A DNA stretch of 64,000 bases from Panicum virgatum (lineage: Eukaryota > Streptophyta > Magnoliopsida > Poales > Poaceae), in contig NC_053139.1 in the NCBI RefSeq assembly GCF_016808335.1, positions 39,676,464 through 39,740,463 of the forward strand, read 5' to 3'. Shown in pieces: positions 1 to 10,487 of the stretch. Both the position numbers and the translations under genes were made by a program. Each line of letters begins with the position of its first letter. Position 1 is the first letter of the stretch. The notes beneath the pieces were generated by a model. It did not search any database and was not told the DNA's origin. It saw only the letters and a list, made by a program, of their open reading frames with translations.

Positions 1-657
1 CTCATCAGGTCCAGCAGCACGTAATATATGACTAGGCCTGACCTGAAAGTTGAAGAAGAATTGATTAAGGATGTCACGTTCTACAGGACCACTGTTAATA
101 GGACACAAAGACGATGAGGATGTGAGTTCAGAATTCAGATTATACTACACAAAGCAATGTAACTTTTTTCCTACTTTCTTATTAATAAATAATAAAAGCA
201 TTCATCCTTCTAACAAATATAAGAGTATAAGTGCATCAGAAAAAAAACGCAGAGCAGTTCCCCGTACGAAATAATGCTTCCAATACAACACAATTGAGTT
301 GCACTACCAAGATGTTAATGAGAGAGAACTATCATGGCGAAATGTCACTTTTTTACAATTGATATCCAGAAGAGCTTTCACTAGGTTCAAAATTCGAAGT
401 TAATTCAACAATTAGCATACCATATATTAACAAAACAACTGTGATTGCTCCTTTGATGGATTCTGGAGTTATTACGGGAATTAATTCTTTTTTTGCTTAT
501 ATAAAACGTGGAGGTAGCACTTAATGTTGTACTGATGATGACAGAGAAGGTTGAACTTCCAATCCATGCGTGATCATACACCCCTTTGCATCCCCCACAC
601 AGCATTAAGCAAGCAAGCTAACAAAAGCTAACGATGGAAGTAAGGTACTAGAACTTG
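1..657. other. Left-edge AT-rich sequence, no supported gene
   Basis: This stretch is AT-rich with no convincing gene. On the plus strand an ATG at 28 opens a 29-codon frame ending at 115-117. Its charged composition (motif VEEELIKDV) could be the tail of an exon entering from the left, but nothing confirms it. On the minus strand, 405-605 has a 66-codon frame with no recognisable domain. It could hold a downstream exon of the gene starting at 1282. The AT-rich character otherwise suits an intron or 3' flank. Confidence 0.3.
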
Positions 658-1282
658 CTACGGCACACATCTCACGCAATCCAAAAGCAACGAAATCGCC
701 ATCCCGATTCCTAATCCGGCAATCCACTCGAGACATAGTAATAGTTGATGATAACGAACCTTAGCGCCGCTCAACCGGCCGCGAAACGAGAGCCCCGGCG
801 CGTGCGGGAGCGCGCACGGCGAGAACCTCGCGAGCCCCGACCGGCCCCGCCTGCTCTTGGGGAAGCACGAGAGGCACCCGTCGCTCCCCGCCGCGGCGCC
901 CCAAGTGGACGCCGCTGAATCCAACGCCGACGCCGCGCCGAGGCCCTGCGCTCGTCTCCTCGACCTGCAGGGCACGCGGGTCAGCGTGGTGGTGGGGCGA
1001 GGCGAGCCCGCCAACAGGGCGGATGAACCCAACAAAGCGGAACCGGCGCGAGGCCGGTGGCACCCACCTGGGCGAGACGGCGCGGCGGTGCGCGCAGCGG
1101 AGCGGGGTGGCCGCGGCGGCGGCGGAGGAGCGGAGCGGGAGGGCGGGCCGGCGCGCGGCGGGGCGGAAGGAGAGGGAGGACCGGCGGGCGGCCGCGGCCG
1201 CGGCGAAGGGGTGGCGCGGGGCCAGGCGCGGCGGCGCGGAGGCCGCCGCCGCCGCGACGGGCGGGAAGGGGGCGGAGGCCAT
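658..1282 (-). CDS. Putative plastid-targeted small protein, first two exons
   Basis: I do not recognise the family. The ATG at 1282 opens an Ala/Ser/Arg/Pro-rich segment lacking acidic residues for about 70 codons, typical of a grass chloroplast transit peptide. A donor (CAG|GTGGGT) at 1067 and an acceptor (CCCTGCAG|G) ending at 965 define a roughly 100-bp intron. Joining exon 1 (1282-1068) to exon 2 (from 964) keeps the frame in phase and leads into a Cys-containing segment with the motif DGCLSCFPKSRRGR. A second donor-like site (AAG|GTTCGT) follows codon 140 at 760. If it is not used, the frame stops at 658-660 and gives about 173 residues. Downstream exons, if any, lie in 1-657 and are not resolved. 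Start and intron 1 are reasonably supported; function is unknown. Confidence 0.5.
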
Positions 1283-3065
1283 CGGGGGTGGGATGGCCGC
1301 GGGGGGGGAGGAGGATAGGAGGACGCTCTCCTCTTTGCTTTTTTTTTATTATTTTCTCTCTTTTCTTAATGCTTTTGTGAAAGGCATGGAGCTGGGACAA
1401 GGCACGGCGGCTGCTGGCTGCTGCGTTTCTTCGCGGAGACGAGACGAGACGAGACGAGGCGCAACGCAAATATCGTGGCCTCGTTGGCGGCGGCGGAGCG
1501 GCCGTGCGGGTTTTGGGCTTGGGGTTTTGTGCGTGTTTGGGCTTGACGACTGGATTTCAGGCAGCCTGACCGCCAAGATATTTTCGGCCTCGGTGACCAA
1601 CCACAACCATCACCATGCCATGATGATGGGGGGCTGTTGTTTTCTGTTTCCTTTTGATTTTTTTTATCTTGGAGATTGGAGAATGGAGATACAAGTTTTT
1701 TTTTTAGGAAAGAATGGAGATACAATTTGAGGGTTACTCTAGCACATAAAATAAGAGCACTGAATATTGACATAAAATAAGAACCACAGTTTGAGAAACT
1801 ATAATATTCTAAATATAAGAGCATTGAATGTTGATTATCTTACACATATTATTTAGATAATTTCAGTATACTTATTTAGATAATTTCAATATACTTGCTC
1901 TAAGCCTTTTCTTAAGACTGATTCCACATCGACCTAGTTGCTCTGATTGGTAGATCCAATAAGCTTTTATTATTGCACTTTCTCATGTCATGCATTAATC
2001 ATTTCTTTCCTCTCCTATTGTTAAAGAAATGATGTTAATTTCAAGTGCATATACTTTTCACGTATACCCAATGTTAACCTAATTTTTAAACGATGAACGG
2101 TCAGTCACCTATCATTTAGCAAAAAGTCAGTATATCCATCCATTTAAATGGCCTTTTAAATGGTCGAAATGACTTTACACTGCTACCCATCGAGTAGCTT
2201 CTACACGCCGTGTAAGCGGCTATATAGACGAACAGTGCGTATACCATGGTACTGCACGTTCTCCATTTTAACCACCGGACGATGGAGGGGGCTATTTTTT
2301 CCCCCTTTTAGGTTCTTTTTTATTGAAAATTTTACTCCCCTCACCTATTCACTTTTCCATCCCACCCCCTCACCAAAATGTTGGTTTAATTTGCTCCCTC
2401 CTCCTATAAATACCAGATTAATTTATCCCCTAAGCAAGATTAGTACCCAGTTTTGCGTACTTGTAAGCTGTTTTGACCGATTCAACTGGCTTTGTAATCC
2501 ATTTGGCGTGGAACCCCTGTGGGCTGTGGCGGGAGCCGAGCCGAATCGATGCATGCGTGTACCGAGGAGTCGTGCCCACCAAAACCAACTAGTGATACCC
2601 TGCATGTTGCTGTAGAATTTTTTAAATAAAATTTAAAGTAAAATTAAAAAGTAGAAACACTAAGATGATTACATGGCGATATTCTTTTGCAAACAACATT
2701 CTACATGAAAACATGTTCATTTTGTTAAGAGAGAATTGAATGGCTCAATGATTGCCCCTTTATGTATTTCTACTATAAGAATGTTGTAGCGTGGTATTCA
2801 CAAAGACTAATAAATTCCATGCATGGATGCTATTAGTTACAAAAAACAGGTGAAAGACATAAATAGGTGATCCTATTGGATGATAATGTAGTGGGTTCAT
2901 ATATGATGCGGATAGCTTGCATGTTGAGAAAAATAGAGTTAATAATTTTAGTATGTGCTATCTATATAAGATATATATAGATATAGATGCACAGCATCCA
3001 TCTTCTCAGCTTTGGTTCATAATTGCCTTGAAGCTGAAACTTTAGGAACTATTAGGCTAGCCCTT
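1283..3065. other. Intergenic sequence with short repeats
   Basis: This is the upstream flank of the minus-strand gene plus AT-rich intergenic DNA. A 23-bp unit reading TTATTTAGATAATTTCARTATAC occurs twice in tandem at about 1850-1896. A TATA-like CTATAAATA lies near 2403 on the plus strand, but no credible gene follows it. A short (AT)n/AGATATAT stretch lies near 2965-2990. No gene is supported. Confidence 0.5.
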
Positions 3066-3106
3066 CGAGTTTGGAGGACCCAACTCACAGAATACGGGGA
3101 ATGTTA

Positions 3107-4492
3107 GAGCATTTCCAACAGACTATCTATTCATTTTCCCAATACCAAAAACCTACCCTTTAGGTAATGGGAGGTGCTCCAGCAAACTACCTGTCGTGGT
3201 GTGGCAAATCACAGCCGGGTAGTGAAATGCACCCGCCTAAGCCCAGAGGGTGAGTACTCGGGGGGTTAGCTAGCGCCTAATTCGATCTCGCTCAAGAACA
3301 CGATGAACACAGCTGGTTTAGAGTGGTTCGGACCGCCGGACCGTAATACCCTACATCCACTGTGAGTTGTATTGCTTGTGTCTGGAAGAGCTTGGAGCTG
3401 AGTCCAGCGTGTGTCTCCGTGTGAGTGTTCTTGTGTGCTTTCGAGAGCTTGTTGTGCACAGCGAGCGCCTCCCTTTTATATCTCAAGGGAGGCGCATACA
3501 TGGCCGTTGGGTCCCCGACAGATGAGCCCATCGATGTAGTATAAAATAACGTACTGCTCATACATTATGGCGTCGCAGGCGAAGGAGATCTCTCTCCTGG
3601 ATTACCTTGCCTGCTCCTGGAATCCCCTATTCAGCGTGTCCAGGTGCTGTCTTGTCGGGACGGCATCAGACGTGGCAAGTGGCGTCGCCTGCCACATAGC
3701 TGAACGGACTGCGTAGCTTGCGGTGTAGGAGGCATGATGAAACAGAGCCGTGCTGTCGTATCCAATTAATGCGGCAGACGGCTCTACGCGGGTGCGGCGC
3801 AGGCAGCTGCACTGTATACCTCGGTAAAACACGGTCTACTGACAAGGTCTGCCCTGCGAGCCGCGGCGGCAGAGCACGCCTCAACCCCACGCATTGAATG
3901 CGGTGGGTGGGCGAGCCTTCCAGCGGAAGACTCGCGCCTGCACCCACAGAACACGTGGTGGCTCCGGACCCCCCCCCCCCGTGGTATGTTAGCTCTACGC
4001 GCGTGGGAGGTCCGGACGGGCGTAAGGAGGTTCCGGACCCCTATGAGAGGTCCGGGATCTCGGTGGCTGGCTCGGAGCTTCCCTTCCTCGGGGACACGTG
4101 GCGTCTCCGGACCCGTCCCAGAGCGGGGAGCGGATCCGGGGCCGTTGGCCCGGTGAGGTAAGAGTCTGTCCTGTGGGCCCTGGTTGCTCCGCCCTTTACC
4201 ACGAGTTACGGATGACATCGCGGATCCTGCCTTGTCTGCAGTAGAAGTGGGTATCCCTGCTACAGGGTACCGACACTACCAATCCCATCGCCAATATCAA
4301 AAAAATTTTGGCAATCGCCAAAATACACCTCCCTCTCCCTCAAATGTAGGAAGTTTCTCCCTCCATCCTATTCTTTGAGTAATCTGCTACAACAGTTGCT
4401 ACCAAAAATGTAAAAAGTATTATTGGTAATGGAAAGAGAAAATATATAAAATATATAGAGTATAAGTGATAAATAGTCTACTAGAGATGTTC
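3107..4492. mobile_element. Tourist/PIF-like MITE split by a solo LTR
   Basis: The terminal repeats are related: the left end reads GAGCATTTCCAACAGACTAT and the right end, reverse-complemented, reads GAACATCTCTAGTAGACTAT. The flanking trinucleotides are TTA (3104-3106) and TTA (4493-4495), the expected PIF/Harbinger target duplication. Without the LTR and one copy of its CTACC duplication the MITE is about 300 bp. It is non-coding. The matching inverted flank near 7510-7525 lacks the element, which confirms the boundaries. Confidence 0.75.
3192..4275 (-). mobile_element. Solo Gypsy LTR
   Basis: This 1084-bp sequence starts TGTCG and ends CGACA on the plus strand, and is flanked by the 5-bp duplication CTACC (3187-3191 and 4276-4280). 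Read on the minus strand it begins TGTCGGTACC and carries the family landmark GTAGGGTATTACGGTCCGGC, shared with the Gypsy LTRs at 46103-47186 and 59691-60771. It has the same length as that 5' LTR but is clearly diverged. A minus-strand TATA-like GATATAAAAGGG lies near 3473-3484. No internal region remains, so it probably arose by LTR-LTR recombination. Confidence 0.85.
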
Positions 4493-4771
4493 TTAGAGAC
4501 CAAATTGGTACTATCAATTTACGGGGTGATTTAGTAATGCTTCCAATAACCCAATTTTTTAACAAAACCAACAACCCAATTCAAAGGCATATTTGGCCAA
4601 CACCTCCCAGAATGCTGGGCTCCGTGTCGCGCCCAGCCAGTAACAAGAAGAGCCGTCGTCGTCCTCACGCGGTCACGCGGTCACGCCGCCGTCGGCATTC
4701 CACGCACGTGACACACCACCTCGGAAAATGCTAGCGAGGAACTTCAACTTGTTACCAGAAATACAGAATGT

Positions 4772-5034
4772 CCTCCCTCCATTCCAAATTATAAGTCATT
4801 TTAAAAATTTTGGAGAGTCAAACTATTTCAAAGTTTGACCAAAATTATAAAGAGAAATATAAAAAATTATGACATCAAATAAGTGTACTATAAAAATATA
4901 GCTAATAAAGAATCTAATGATATTTAATTAGAATCATAAATGTTATTATCTTATCATATAAATTTAGTCAAACTTGAAAAACTTTGACTCTCCAAGATTC
5001 TTGGAATGACTTATAATTTGAAACGGAGGAAGTA
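4772..5034. mobile_element. Stowaway-like MITE
   Basis: The ends are CTCCCTCCATTCCAAATTAT on the left and, reverse-complemented, TTCCTCCGTTTCAAATTATA on the right. This is the common grass Stowaway/Tc1-mariner type end. The inverted duplicate at about 28419-28432 reads straight through CAGAATGTAGGCG, so it shows the empty TA target. The left TA appears mutated to TC. The interior is AT-rich and non-coding. Confidence 0.7.
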
Positions 5035-5035
5035 G

Positions 5036-5833
5036 AGGCATCAGAAACAACAAGAGACATCCCGTTCAAGGTGTTTCCGCTTCTGCTCAGTTCAAGTTGA
5101 TGTCTCTCCAAACAAGTCATTCCCTTATTTAAAAAAACGGTATTCAGAATTCAGAGGTTCCGTAGTCGTCTTGTCTAGCTCTATTTTTCTAACACGAGCA
5201 TCGCAAGGCATTAGAAAAGGTTTGATTGCCAGCGGTATAATAATGGACTACTAACAACGAGATGCCATGTTAGCAGAGCAAATGAAATAGGAGGCATGTG
5301 ATGTGATCCCCCTGCCCCCTCAGAAAACTGAATCCCCATGTGAAGCTGTGCTACAGCCGCAGCAGCTTCAGCGTGCATTAAGAAAACTGCTCTCCTTATG
5401 TGAAGCTGTGCGAAAACATTATGTGATAGGATTGTCTGATAAAACTTTATGGACGCAGCAACTCGGTCAAGTCTATCCCTCATCAAACGAGCCAACCATA
5501 GCACCAAACTTATGTGCAGAGTGCCTATGCCAAAACGGCAAAACGCCTTGGTGTTTGGTCAGGTGTGCATCAAAGCCTGAAGCACTGAACTTTCCAATGA
5601 AATTGGGCGGTCGCCTCCGTCGCTCTTTGGTTTGCACAAAAAAAGGTGCAGCTGCAACCATCGCACCTCGACACAAAACTGATAATAGTGGTATGCCATC
5701 AGAAGATGCCAAACAGAGCACGCTCACAATCACAAAGGAGCTATCATGTTCGCTAGAAACTTGGCATCAAGATGACAACTCTTACACAGTTATACACTGA
5801 GGTGAAGTGCGCAGAATTCACCAGTCACCAAAC
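5036..5833. repeat. PRXIIE 3' flank, left member of an inverted duplication
   Basis: This segment matches 27563-28419 in reverse complement almost throughout. Shared landmarks are GAGACATCCCGTTCRA, GATGTCTC, CAAGGCATTAGAAAAGG, GCACGCTCACAATCA and GTTATACACTGAGGTGAAGT. A 165-codon plus-strand frame at 5303-5800 and a 91-codon minus-strand frame at 27597-27872 are similar at their C-terminal ends. That follows from DNA similarity; the frames share no recognisable domain and the start regions diverge through indels. I therefore treat it as duplicated 3'-flanking DNA, not a gene. Confidence 0.75.
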
Positions 5834-5963
5834 TCTCGGCGGCGGTAGCAACCATCACAAGCCACCGTTGACGCAACGATTATTCATTCAGAAACGAAAG
5901 CTAACTTTTTTTCAGGTAAGGGGGACACACAAACCATGGCGAGCGAGGAGGGGTCGCAGCAAC

Positions 5964-6656
5964 TCAGAGCGCCTTGAGCATGTCCTCGGCGCTGCTGTTG
6001 GTGAAGGCGCCGCCCTCCTCGAGGTTGAGCACCTTGACGACGCCGTCCTCGGCCAGCAGCGCGTACCGCCGGGACCGCACGCCGAGCCCGACGGGCTTGT
6101 CGGAGAGGTCGAGCTGGACGCCCATGGCGCGGGCGAGGTCCCCGTTGCCGTCGGAGAGGAGCAGCACCTCATCCCCGACCCCGAGGCTCTCCTTCCAGGC
6201 GCGCATCACGAAGGCGTCGTTGACGGAGACGCAGGCCACGGCGTCGACCCCCTTGGCGCGGAGCTCCCCGGCCCTGGCGACGAACCCCGGGAGGTGCTTC
6301 TGGGAGCAGGTGGGCGTGAACGCGCCGGGCACCGCGAAGAGCACCACCTTCTTCCCCGCCGTCAGGTCGCGCACCGTCACCGTCTTGAGCTCGCCGTCGG
6401 GGGAGTCGAAGTAGGAGAGCGTCGCGTCGGGGAGCCGGTCCCCGACCGCGATGGTCTTGGCCGCCGCGGCGGGGGGCGCCGACGCGGACGACGCCGCGGC
6501 CCGGGTTGGGGACCCGCGGGCCAGGAGGGGGCCCGCGGCGCCCGGGCGGCGGGAGGCGAAGGTGAGGGAGGAGGAGGAGGGGCGCGGGAGGAGGAGGCGC
6601 TTGCCGGCAGCGGCGGCCGTGGCGGAGAGCGCGGCGAGGGCGGCGGAGGTGGCCAT
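5964..6656 (-). CDS. PRXIIE: Type II peroxiredoxin E, chloroplastic
   Basis: This gene is an intronless 230-residue thiol peroxidase that reduces hydrogen peroxide and alkyl hydroperoxides in the plastid stroma, with electrons from glutaredoxin or thioredoxin (family knowledge). Residues 1 to about 66 are an Ala/Ser/Arg-rich transit peptide. The mature domain starts near [14 protein letters not shown]. The peroxidatic cysteine is C117 in [10 protein letters not shown] and the resolving cysteine is C142 in ACVSVND, the spacing expected of type II enzymes. The length is normal and no lesion is visible. The ATG at 6656 is the first in frame and gives a complete transit peptide. Partial inverted copies of both flanks surround it. 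Rice has PRXIIE-1 beside CSLA9, so this copy may be its orthologue (inference). Confidence 0.95.
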   Translation of the reverse strand: MATSAALAALSATAAAAGKRLLLPRPSSSSLTFASRRPGAAGPLLARGSPTRAAASSASAPPAAAAKTIAVGDRLPDATLSYFDSPDGELKTVTVRDLTAGKKVVLFAVPGAFTPTCSQKHLPGFVARAGELRAKGVDAVACVSVNDAFVMRAWKESLGVGDEVLLLSDGNGDLARAMGVQLDLSDKPVGLGVRSRRYALLAEDGVVKVLNLEEGGAFTNSSAEDMLKAL

Positions 6657-7010
6657 GGGGGCGGGCGGGCTGTCGGCGATGCGGTCGAGGAATTGGCCTG
6701 GAGGTTTCTGTTTTGACTTGGGTATCCTGGGGAGTGAGCCCTAGGAGGTGGGGTGGGGGATTTGGTCTGGTAGTTGGGGAGTGTGGTTGGCTGCGGGGCG
6801 GCGGGGCTCGGCCGATGTCTGCCGTGTGCTGGGAGGCTGCCAGTTTGGTGAGGTCTGAGGTGGTGCGTGGAATGCCGACGGCGGCGTGAGGACGACGGCT
6901 CTGCTTGTTATTGGGCTGGGCGCGACAGGGAGCCCAGCATTCTGGGAGGTGTCAGGTGTTGGGCCCAAAATATGCCTTTGAATTGGGTTATTGTCTTATT
7001 GAGAAGCATT
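6657..7010 (-). promoter_or_regulatory. PRXIIE 5' leader and proximal promoter
   Basis: This GC-rich flank upstream of the PRXIIE ATG contains the part (from about 6855) duplicated in inverted orientation at 4570-4735. No TATA box is obvious. The assignment rests on position only. Confidence 0.5.
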
Positions 7011-7457
7011 TGAGCATCTCCAAGAGTTTGCCATATTTTATTTGGTATATCTTGTGTTTTGCTAACTTCTAAAAAAATATGTCAAGTAAAAAAAAGAGCT
7101 TATCTCCAACAGTTTGGCATAATTCACTTGCCAAATCCAGATCTAACTTACATCAGGAACCCTGAGAGAGAAACAAAATTATATTTATGCCCTTCCACCT
7201 CTTGAAAACTTAAATCAGGAACCCTTCTATGTTATTTATTTCTTTTTCACCCTCCCACCTGACTAGAAACCATGATGCCAACCGCGCGCCGCGCGCATAT
7301 ATTTACGCGCTGGAGGCTGGTTTTCCCAAGTTGCCAAAAATTGCCAAGTCTTTTGCCAAACTGTTGGAGGAGTATTTTTAACGTTTTTGCCAAAAATCAA
7401 AAATGGCAACTCGATTTGCCAAACTGCAGGAGATGCTCTTACTTTACCGCAAAAAAA
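7011..7457. mobile_element. MITE with GAGCATCTCC ends, 9-bp target duplication
   Basis: The element starts GAGCATCTCCAAGAGTTTGCC (from 7012). Near its right side it has the complementary TTTGCCAAACTGCAGGAGATG followed by CTC. It is flanked by AGAAGCATT at 7002-7010 and 7458-7466. The inverted duplicate near 4535-4545 holds only one AATGCTTC, so that copy is the empty site. An internal repeat of the terminal motif, CTCCAACAGTTTGGCA, lies near 7106. A short TTACTTTACCGC plus an A-run separates the right terminal repeat from the target duplication, so the exact right end and the superfamily are uncertain. It is non-coding. Confidence 0.65.
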
Positions 7458-7466
7458 AGAAGCATT

Positions 7467-8061
7467 ACTAAATCACCCAGTAAATTGATAATGACCAATT
7501 TGATCCATTCCCCATATTCTTTGAGTTGGGTCCTTCAAATTTCAGGAAGTGTTTACTTGAGATGAAAAATGGCCCACACTCTAGTGAAACAAGAAGGACT
7601 TGTTTGGATGGAGACCTAGCAGGCTGCTTGCCGGCCAGCCAGCCATCCCAACCCCAGGCGCTCGAAATTGAATGCCTGGGAGCCTGCGCCAGGCAGCTCT
7701 GCTCAGGCCCCGTCCAAATAGGCCCAAAGTGCAGCGGCTCGGCTGCAGGCCCAGGCAGTGGCAGCTGCAGCCCCTCCGTTGGCTGCAGCCCCAGACAATG
7801 ATGATTTCTTTTAAAATCAATGGCAAATTACTGTTATGCCATATTCATCAAGTGACCTGACAACGGTTACTAATGGAGCTGACACTGGTGACTCCATCGG
7901 TTGTCTCCGCCTCTGTTTAGGGATCTCCCACTCTTTCCCGTTCTTCTCGAATCTCTCATGCAGAGAGGAGAAAGGAGAGAAGCGGGTGGCCTCTTCTAGG
8001 GTTTGAAGACTCCGAGTAGACTTGCCTTCGGGAGGGAAACTGGCACGACAACAAATCGGAG
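7467..8061. other. Intergenic stretch, no gene supported
   Basis: The first 90 bp belong to the PRXIIE upstream flank duplicated near 3066-4510. The region 7600-7800 is rich in CAGGC and GCTGCAG motifs with overlapping short frames in several phases. That looks like repeat sequence rather than coding. CT-rich DNA at 7905-8010 ending in TCTAGGGTTTGAAG resembles a plant 5' leader, but I can attach it to no gene. Confidence 0.35.
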
Positions 8062-8859
8062 AATTTTTTTATTTTTAATTAATATGAAATTATACTTTAA
8101 TTGCATAATAATGCTCTAATCCTGTAAAATTCTAAAACTAGGTCCCATTCATATGTCCAACAACGAAATGGAAATTTTGTCCACCCAAAGAACGAAAATA
8201 TGATATTTCGTCTAATGAGACGACAATATACAATATTTTCATCCAATTGTTGGACGAAATCTAATTTCGTCGAACTCGTGGGGTCTGCATGATGAAAACT
8301 AAATTTCATCTACTCGGTGGACAAAATTTAGTCTACTCTGTGTACGACAACTTGTAATGGCAGGACGTATATTTGAAAAAAATTCTAAATCTTGCCATTA
8401 CAAGTGACTCATTTTAGACGTATATAAAAAATTACCTTAGGTAAAATCTTTGAAAAAAAATTAGCACTAAGTATAGGAAACCTTGTACTACAAAAATGTA
8501 TTATTTTGTTTTTTGTGCAAAACATCATAAAGATGTTCAAAGTTCTGTTCAAAAACAGGAACTTAGAGCAGCTGGACACATAGGAGACTAAATTTCGTCT
8601 AATGGGTAAACGAAATCTAGTTTTCGTCATGCAGGCCCCACAAAAATTGTCTGAAAATTGCTTCGTCCACTGGTTTGACAACGATTGGACGAAAAATATT
8701 GTATTTTCTCATTAGATGAAAACATATTTTCGTCTTCTAGGTAGACGAAATTTAAATTTTGTCTAGTGGGCAGATGAAAGTGAGCTAGGTTGGGTATTTT
8801 ATAGGATGAGCATTATTCTTAATTAAAGTATAATTTTGTATTAAAAATAATAAAAAATT
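8062..8859. mobile_element. Large foldback element with about 290-bp inverted arms
   Basis: The left arm (8062 to about 8345) and the right arm (about 8570-8859) are inverted repeats. Both begin at the outside with AATTTTTTTATT..., share TATACTTTAATT, and inside carry repeated GACGAAA/TTTCGTC motifs and GGGTCTGCATGATGAAAACT versus GGGGCCTGCATGACGAAAAC. The 225-bp spacer contains a second, smaller hairpin (ACTTGTAATGGCA at 8351 against TGCCATTACAAGT near 8394). There is no coding capacity. It resembles foldback or long-TIR MITEs. I could not identify a clear target duplication. Confidence 0.75.
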
Positions 8860-8872
8860 ACAAATCAGAAGC

Positions 8873-10487
8873 CCGGCGCCTCCCTCACTTTTTGCCCATC
8901 GGCGGCGGCGGCGGCGGCGACGGCTCCTGTCCGCACCTCCGTCCGTCTCCGGCCTCCACCCGTCGCCAGCCCTTCTCCTAGTTCTAAAGGTGAGATCCCA
9001 TCTTTTCGCCAAGCTGTTTTGCGAATCCTGTAACACACATGGTGGTGCTCGTGCTAATACCGTCGTTGCGCTGTCCTCCTAGCGAAGTCCTGTTTCCCCT
9101 GTCCGTTCGGCCTCATTTGCGCTTCCCAGCTGCAGTACCACTCGACGCCCCTCAGGCCTCAATCCCTCATCGAAGCCATAAGGACGAGTCCCCCATCACG
9201 AGGTGAGGCCACCCTCCATTCCCCATACCTATGTGCTATATACTGTGCATTCAAAATCTATGCGAATTCCATTACTGAGATCCTGCATTTAGTTTTTGGC
9301 TAATTGCCATGTTCTCATGCTTTCCATTAGGCATTACTTAGCTCCTGATGCTATGCAGCACGGTGTAAAGCTTACCTTTAGGAATTGGTTAACTAGGTAG
9401 TCAGGTACTTTGTAGATACTATCAGATGGATTATGCTGTAATTTATTGGAATTTGCTGGTGTTGGGAGAGGGGAGGGAAAGTTCAGTTGGATCATTAAGA
9501 TATGAGGTTTGGCATGATTTGTATGCAATGAAAAAGTGGTCGTTATTAGGAATGCAACCCAGCAACTTATGGCTAATTTGTTTCGAAAGTGACATTAGTT
9601 ATTAGCATTACAAATCTGCTATTTGTACGCATTATTGTAGTATGACTTGCAGGATTTGCATTTCTAAGCATTTAGTGTATTTCCGTTGCTTGTTTGTTCA
9701 TTTGAGGTGGGGTTTGGCGCCATTTTACTCAATGGTAATTGCTGCCATATTTTAAACAGATTGGCTGCAGCAGCGGCAGCTGGGCTACTGCAGCTGTGGG
9801 GCAGCCGCAGCCGCACCCGCACCTGCAGTTGCGCCCGCCACTAGGGATGGTCATCCGGACAGACCATTTGATTTGTGCTAGAATTGGGTACCAGGCTAGT
9901 TTTTCTCCAGATCTGTGCTGATTTTGGGATGAAGTGAGGGATAAGTTTTTTTCCTGATGATATTGTTTTCTATAATTTGCATACAAAATATTGTTTTCTA
10001 TAAATATTTTATGATTTTTCTCCAGATCTTTGCTGATTATGTGATAAATTTAGGGATAAGTTCTTTTTCTGATGATATTGTTCGTTCTATAATTATTTTA
10101 TGATACGCTCTAGTAGCCATGTTCCCGAAACCGTTCCCAGAACGAGGAACGGCGCTTACGAAGGATTTTTACACTAAATTGTTCCCGGAACGTTCCCGTT
10201 CCCGTTCCGGAACGAGGAACGTGGCCACGTTCCACGTTCCCGGCTTCGCATGCATAACGAACGGAAAGTGCTCTTTCCTCTGTTAGTGATAGTTAACTGA
10301 GACATTCAAAATAATTACTCTATTTCTTAGCCTCCTCCACTGAATATATATATGCCCTTTTCTTAGTTCATTCAGTGTACCAAAGAAGAGAAGATTAATT
10401 AAGGTCGCCCGTTCGTTTTGTTTCATTGTGCAATGATTCTCTTTCCTTGTTTGGACCTTAAGGTTAAGGAAGCGTGAACTACTAAAG
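8873..10487 (+). promoter_or_regulatory. Candidate spliced 5' leader and flank of the 10488 gene
   Basis: A GC-rich block at 8873-8989 ending CTAAAG|GTGAGA and another at about 9060-9202 ending CACGAG|GTGAGG look like leader exons with good donors. The coding exon could then begin after an acceptor near 10455-10460. The downstream paralogue has a clean acceptor, GGACAG|CGAAGCG, at the equivalent position (about 13231). A direct repeat built around TCTCCAGATCT and GATGATATTGTT spans about 9903-10105. No start codon before 10488 gives a useful frame. The leader model is inference; only the splice-site consensus is seen. Confidence 0.35.
10108..10245. repeat. Palindrome-rich GTTCCCG/CGGGAAC repeat
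   Basis: This short block is made of GTTCCCG, CCGTTCC and GGAACG units in both orientations, including GTTCCCGTTCCCGTTCCGG followed by AACGAGGAACG and then ACGTTCCACGTTCCCG. It is unlike the AT-rich DNA around it. It may be a MITE or a folded repeat. No target duplication was found. Confidence 0.45.

Larger units (their letters stand above)
3066..4735 (-). repeat. Inverted partial copy of the PRXIIE upstream flank
   Basis: The pieces 3066-3106 and 4496-4735 match, in reverse complement, about 6855-7555 on the far side of PRXIIE. Matching landmarks include GGACCCAACTCA, GGGTGATTTAGTAATGCTTC, CAATTCAAAGGCATAT, CACCTCCCAGAATGCTGGGC and CGTCGGCATTCCACGCA. The copy is interrupted by a Tourist-like MITE (3107-4492) that contains a solo LTR (3192-4275). 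The other copy instead carries an unrelated insertion at 7011-7457. The paralogous flank therefore shows each insertion's empty site. Confidence 0.75.

Noticed and set aside
857..1730. Long plus-strand frames of up to 235 codons opposite the 658-1282 gene
   Set aside because: Composition is extreme Arg/Gly/Ala in GC-rich DNA, the reverse strand of a transit-peptide exon; no domain or splice logic supports them.
5303..5800. 165-codon frame downstream of PRXIIE with a similar frame at 27597-27872
   Set aside because: The similarity follows from the DNA duplication; frames diverge by indels at the N-terminal side and no domain is present.
5772..6716. 314-codon plus-strand frame across PRXIIE
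   Set aside because: It is the antisense shadow of the PRXIIE coding sequence, made open by high GC at third positions.
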